A stretch of DNA of 9,936 nucleotides from Actinomycetota bacterium (GTDB lineage: Bacteria; Actinomycetota; Actinomycetes; Nanopelagicales; Nanopelagicaceae): positions 1 to 9,936 of the forward strand of contig CANCGX010000037.1 of assembly GCA_947377725.1 (NCBI GenBank), in the 5' to 3' direction. Position numbers and translations under genes: made by a program. The notes under the pieces are model-generated. The model did not search any database and had not been told where the DNA came from. It saw nothing but the letters and a program-made list of their open reading frames with translations. Shown here in pieces: positions 6,863 to 9,936 of this stretch. Each line of letters starts with the position of its first letter. Within the stretch, counting starts at the first letter, position 1.

Positions 6863-7921
6863 ATGTCTCAAAATCTTTCATGGGAGAACGTCTTTGATGT
6901 TCTTGATGATAAAAAAGATTTGAATACGGCTCAGGTTCACTGGGCAATGGGTGAAATCTTAGAAGGTCAAGCTTCAGTAGAAAATATAAAGTCTTACCTC
7001 ACCAAGTTGGGGGCGAAAGGCGAATCAGCTTCCGAGATCTCAGCGATGATTGATCAGATGTACGCGTTCGCAGCGCCAATTTCGATTTTGGATCGCGCAG
7101 TAGATGTTGTGGGCACAGGTGGAGATGGCTATAACACTGTAAATATTTCGAGCATGGCAGCAATCGTTACAACAGCTGCAGGTGCCAGAGTTGTGAAGCA
7201 CGGAAGTCGAGCGGCATCTTCGCAATGTGGTTCTGCTGACTTTCTTGAAGGACTCGGCATCAACATAAATATTAATGGCGAAGGCGTAGCGGAAATTGTT
7301 CGTCGCATCGGAATTGGTTTCTGTTTCGCCCCTAAATTTCATCCGGCTTTGAGACACGCAGCCCCTGCTCGAAAAGAGCTCGGAGTTTCGACGATTTTTA
7401 ATATTTTGGGACCTTTAGCTAATCCGGCTAAACCGGTTGCAATAGCGGTTGGCGTAGCAAAAGAGAAGTTTCAACCGATTATGGCCGATGTTCTTGCAAG
7501 GCGTGGATGCGAGGGATTCGTTTTTCGTGGCGACGATGGCATGGATGAACTCTCTCTGTCGACGACTAGTACGGTGTATCAAGTTTCGGATGGAAAGATA
7601 AGAATTGAAAAACTAGATCCAATAAATCTTGGAATCGAAACTTCGCCAATTGAATCCCTCGTTGGGGGAGATGCGGAGTTCAACGTGAAGGTTGCGCGCC
7701 GCGTTTTTGCTGGCAAAGAAAGTGCCGTGAAGGATGCTGTGGTACTCAATGCAGCTGCTGCTATTGCAGCCTTTAAAGCAGATTTCTCGCTATCTATTGA
7801 GCAACAATTTGCTAACGGAATAGTTTTAGCTCGCCAAGCCATTGATTCTGGAGCTGCTGCTGCGCTCGTGGAAAATTGGGCAAAAGTCTCGCAAGAAGTT
7901 GGGGCTATTTACCCAGCTTAA
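6863..7921 (+). CDS. trpD: Anthranilate phosphoribosyltransferase
   Basis: Second step of the tryptophan branch: anthranilate plus PRPP gives N-(5-phosphoribosyl)anthranilate. The protein has 352 residues, normal for the family. The PRPP loop GTGGDG is at 84-89 and NTVNISS at 91-97. The glycine-rich KHGSRAASSQCGSADFLEGLG follows at 112-132, then Arg170 in the anthranilate-contacting helix (HAAPARKELG), FNILGPLANPA (179-189), and the magnesium-binding pair Asp228-Glu229 in DGMDEL. Position 115 is Ser (AGT) where family members usually have Asn (HGNR). The ATG follows a GGAAAG ribosome site (6853-6858) at 4 nt spacing. It is separated from other trp genes; I recall the same placement beside ctaE in mycobacteria. 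Its last 17 bp overlap the end of the convergent exonuclease gene. Confidence 0.95.
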   Translation: MSQNLSWENVFDVLDDKKDLNTAQVHWAMGEILEGQASVENIKSYLTKLGAKGESASEISAMIDQMYAFAAPISILDRAVDVVGTGGDGYNTVNISSMAAIVTTAAGARVVKHGSRAASSQCGSADFLEGLGINININGEGVAEIVRRIGIGFCFAPKFHPALRHAAPARKELGVSTIFNILGPLANPAKPVAIAVGVAKEKFQPIMADVLARRGCEGFVFRGDDGMDELSLSTTSTVYQVSDGKIRIEKLDPINLGIETSPIESLVGGDAEFNVKVARRVFAGKESAVKDAVVLNAAAAIAAFKADFSLSIEQQFANGIVLARQAIDSGAAAALVENWAKVSQEVGAIYPA

Positions 7922-8495
7922 GGGCGTGTAGCTCACCAAGCGTCTTGGTTTTATTCCCAAGTCTTTCAATCAATCTATGAAAGATTTCCACAGTCGTCTG
8001 AGCATCGTCCAAAGCTCTGTGTGTTGGCTGTACCTGCGTCTGGAAAAACTGGGCGAGCGTAGAAAGTTTGTAGTTTAGAACTTCATCTTTACCAATCGTT
8101 CTACGCGCAATTTTTACGGTATCCAAAATAATGAACTCTGGCCAATCCCATTCAGTTTTTAAAGATGCTGCTTTGAGAAAACTAATATCAAATGGCGCGT
8201 TATGAGCAATCAGAACAGTTTCTTCTACCGGTCCACACCATTCGTAAAATTTTGGTAGTACTTCGTGAATCGACGGCGCATCAGCAACCATCTCGTTTGT
8301 GATCCCAGTGAGTTCAATAATGAATTCTGGGATGGCGCCAAGCGGTTGTACAAAAGTCGAAAACTCGCCTAGAACTTCTCCACCGCGGACTTTTACCGCA
8401 CCGAACTCCGTAATTTCGCTACCACCATATGGCGCTCCGCCAGTAGTTTCTAGGTCGACTACAACAAAGGTGACGAGATTGAGTGGGCGATCCAT
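7905..8495 (-). CDS. DEDDh 3'-5' exonuclease (DnaQ / Pol III epsilon-like)
   Basis: A 196-residue single-domain nuclease of the DnaQ-like family that removes nucleotides from 3' ends. The catalytic residues are all visible: Asp14 and Glu16 in VVVDLETTG, Asp103 in AHNAPFD, and His159 and Asp164 in THRALDD. The His-X4-Asp spacing defines the DEDDh subtype. LTGITNEMVADAP (62-74) is also family-typical. A short tail ends in ELHALKLGK. In mycobacteria the gene next to trpD, as I recall, encodes this domain fused to a UvrC-like GIY-YIG nuclease; here only the exonuclease part is present. It may act in repair or RNA turnover and need not be the replicative proofreading subunit. The ATG has no ribosome site. 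A TATCTT (8506-8511 on the complement) could be a -10 box for a near-leaderless transcript. The gap to the upstream membrane-protein gene is 31 nt. Confidence 0.9.
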   Translation of the reverse strand: MDRPLNLVTFVVVDLETTGGAPYGGSEITEFGAVKVRGGEVLGEFSTFVQPLGAIPEFIIELTGITNEMVADAPSIHEVLPKFYEWCGPVEETVLIAHNAPFDISFLKAASLKTEWDWPEFIILDTVKIARRTIGKDEVLNYKLSTLAQFFQTQVQPTHRALDDAQTTVEIFHRLIERLGNKTKTLGELHALKLGK

Positions 8496-8526
8496 GGTGA
8501 TTCAAAGATACTTGACTGCGCCGACA

Positions 8527-9201
8527 CTACAAAACAAGGGCAAGCACTGTTATGAATGCAATTGTCACCGGCAAAGTTTCCATAAGGCCGCGAAGTGTTG
8601 CCATCGTCGCTGCTGGGCCGTATCGGCGATGATTGAAAGCGCTAATAACTGAAGCGATAACGGGATAGGTTGAAAAGGCTCCAGATACATTCGCTCCAAG
8701 ATGTGGGGCCAGAGTGGATAGGCCAAACAAAACCAGCACCGTAACAAGAACTCTTGCTGGCAATTCCCATGAAGGAGGGCTGACTTTTTCAGGAAGTGCA
8801 ACCGTTGGCGGCCACCACTTCATTGCAATGCTCCAAACAATCATAAGAAGAGTCAACGTTTGCACGGTTGAGGTGTGGAACTGTGTTGTGACCAAGCCAG
8901 TCGTCAAACATGTTGCTGTGCCGATGATGAGGGAAATCCACCAGTTGAATTTTGCAGAGGCCATTGCATAGACCCAGCAATACATAGAGAGCGCAATTTG
9001 TCCCAGCAAGACTCCGTGCGCAACGTGTGCACCGAACGAGCGACCTTCTTGCAAACAAATGATAAGAATGAAGGGTCCTGTTGTGATCGGTAAACCAATC
9101 AGACGCCCACCTATACCGTGACCATAATTCTTCTGTAAGTAATGCGCGAAGAGAACCATGATTGGTCCGAGCGTTAGTTTAAGAAGAAGCAGGGTGCTCA
9201 C
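8527..9201 (-). CDS. Polytopic membrane protein of unknown function
   Basis: A 224-residue, strongly hydrophobic protein that I cannot assign to a named family. About eight membrane segments are visible, near residues 3-22, 33-51, 60-80, 86-106, 112-128, 148-165, 172-190 and 203-223, with one hydrophilic linker (131-148, PPTVALPEKVSPPSWELP). The first three segments and the last three look related: both contain a Pro in the middle helix (Pro38, Pro180), then Phe/Tyr-Gly (55-56, 194-195), then a small-residue helix ending in G-L/V-L/M. The layout resembles a small transporter or flippase, but no substrate-specific residue can be named. The start is GTG at 9201, directly abutting the TAA of the upstream oxidoreductase gene, which suggests coupled translation. 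No separate ribosome site is seen. A later ATG at 9159 would remove most of the first helix. Confidence 0.8.
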   Translation of the reverse strand: MSTLLLLKLTLGPIMVLFAHYLQKNYGHGIGGRLIGLPITTGPFILIICLQEGRSFGAHVAHGVLLGQIALSMYCWVYAMASAKFNWWISLIIGTATCLTTGLVTTQFHTSTVQTLTLLMIVWSIAMKWWPPTVALPEKVSPPSWELPARVLVTVLVLFGLSTLAPHLGANVSGAFSTYPVIASVISAFNHRRYGPAATMATLRGLMETLPVTIAFITVLALVL

Positions 9202-9936
9202 TTATGAGTCAAAACCTAAACCGAGAGAGTCGAGCAATCGAAGCCAGATGTTTCGCTTGCCTTCATTGTGGTCAGCTCGATTGATTGACCATTGTGTTAA
9301 GCGAATAAAGAACCATCGGAAAGGCTCTGGAGGAAAGGGAAGTGGCTTCTTGCGAACCATCTTCAATTGCGTTTTCTCATTATCAACGCCATCAAGAAGA
9401 TCGAGCATTACATCTGCTCCAAAGCGAGTCGCGGCAACGCCCAGCCCCGTAAAGCCGAGTACGTAAGCGACTCTTCCTTTGTAAGCAGTGCCCCAGAAAG
9501 GTGAGAAGCGAGAGCAGGTGTCGATTGCGCCACCCCACCCATGGGTGAATTTAATTCCCTTGAGTTGAGGGAAAGTATCAAGAAAATCTGCAGCTAAATG
9601 TGCATATGTGTCGGCAGACTTTTCATATTCCTGTCTTACTTTTCCTCGGAAATTATAAATAGCGTCATAACCACCCCAAAGAATTTCATTCTCAGCCGTC
9701 ATTCGGTAATAGTGGAACTGGTTACGCGATTCTGAAATGCCTTCGCGTCCTTTCCATCCGATTGATTTCAACTGTTCTTTTGAAAGAGGCTCGGTTACCA
9801 ATTGGAAATCGTAAACAGGGATAACATATTTACGTGCTCTTCGAACAAGAGATGGGAAGACATTTGTTGCTAGTGCAACTTTCTGAGCAAAAATGCTTCC
9901 ATAAGGGGAGTGCACAATAATTCCATCACGGGTTTT
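9202..9936 (-). CDS. FAD-dependent oxidoreductase of the DAO family, N-terminus beyond the window
   Basis: The C-terminal 244 residues of a glycine-oxidase / glutamylputrescine-oxidase type flavoenzyme, which oxidises a C-N bond of an amine or amino acid using FAD. The frame is open to the last base of the window (first codons read KTRDGII), so the GTG at 9915 is internal and the Rossmann GXGXXG motif lies outside. Counted from the edge, visible features are VALATN (20-25), a strand typical of DAO enzymes near the flavin; HGWGGAIDTCSRFSPFWG (132-149); and the flavin-contacting GFTGLGVAATR (161-171). The tail contains PPEPFR and ends in LLDSLGLGFDS, which I associate with a conserved actinobacterial subgroup. 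The substrate cannot be inferred. It ends flush with the start of the membrane-protein gene, so the two are probably one operon and may act on the same compound. Confidence 0.88.
   Translation of the reverse strand, partial: KTRDGIIVHSPYGSIFAQKVALATNVFPSLVRRARKYVIPVYDFQLVTEPLSKEQLKSIGWKGREGISESRNQFHYYRMTAENEILWGGYDAIYNFRGKVRQEYEKSADTYAHLAADFLDTFPQLKGIKFTHGWGGAIDTCSRFSPFWGTAYKGRVAYVLGFTGLGVAATRFGADVMLDLLDGVDNEKTQLKMVRKKPLPFPPEPFRWFFIRLTQWSINRADHNEGKRNIWLRLLDSLGLGFDS

Noticed and set aside
8299..9466. Plus-strand open frames opposite the exonuclease, membrane-protein and oxidoreductase genes
   Set aside because: Translations are low in complexity, lack motifs and are fully covered by convincing minus-strand genes.
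9913..9915. GTG at 9915 as the true start of the flavin oxidoreductase
   Set aside because: The frame stays open to the window edge with DAO-like residues (TRDGII), and the FAD-binding N-terminal half is missing, so the gene must continue outside.
1..9936. Mobile elements, CRISPR arrays, tRNA/rRNA genes, riboswitches
   Set aside because: I read through both strands and saw no transposase or integrase motif, no regularly spaced repeats, no cloverleaf-like segment, and no intergenic gap longer than about 131 bp in which such elements could lie.

Overview
The window is a stretch of actinobacterial chromosome built around the aerobic respiratory supercomplex (cytochrome bcc plus aa3 oxidase). 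Three signs point to Actinobacteria: the diheme cytochrome c subunit QcrC, the three-helix Rieske protein QcrA with a twin-arginine motif before its third helix, and the small oxidase subunit CtaF. Base composition is modest for the phylum (mid-40s % GC by eye) and intergenic gaps are very short. This fits a streamlined freshwater lineage such as Nanopelagicales (acI), but that assignment is inference.

Layout. Positions 1-1676 (+) hold the 3' part of ctaD and all of ctaF. A small SSAT-type GNAT acetyltransferase (1684-2151, -) converges on ctaF. A strong hairpin terminator (2176-2219) closes the operon ctaE-qcrC-qcrA-qcrB (6299 down to 2225, -), whose genes are packed with a 16-nt gap, a 4-nt gap and an ATGA overlap. 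A 131-bp divergent intergenic region (6300-6430) follows. It holds a 22-bp imperfect palindrome whose core is GTGA-N6-TCAC, the pattern recognised by CRP-family regulators. On the other side lie a degenerate response-regulator receiver protein (6431-6850, +) and trpD (6863-7921, +). trpD converges and overlaps by 17 bp with a DEDDh exonuclease gene (7905-8495, -). Behind the exonuclease on the same strand are a polytopic membrane protein of unknown function (8527-9201) and the C-terminal part of a DAO-family FAD oxidoreductase (9202-9936, running off the window).

Function. QcrB, QcrA and QcrC take electrons from menaquinol and pass them through their own c-type hemes directly to the aa3 oxidase (CtaD, CtaE and CtaF here; ctaC is not in the window). 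The order exonuclease-trpD-ctaE-qcrC-qcrA-qcrB matches the neighbourhood I recall from Mycobacterium tuberculosis, so most of the region is conserved actinobacterial housekeeping DNA. The points most worth a second look are the CRP-like palindrome ahead of ctaE, the pseudo-receiver divergent from it, a Ser replacing the usual Asn in the TrpD active-site HGNR motif, and a possible inverted-topology repeat in the unknown membrane protein. I found no mobile element, CRISPR array, tRNA or rRNA, and nothing that I would call a new defence or biosynthetic system.
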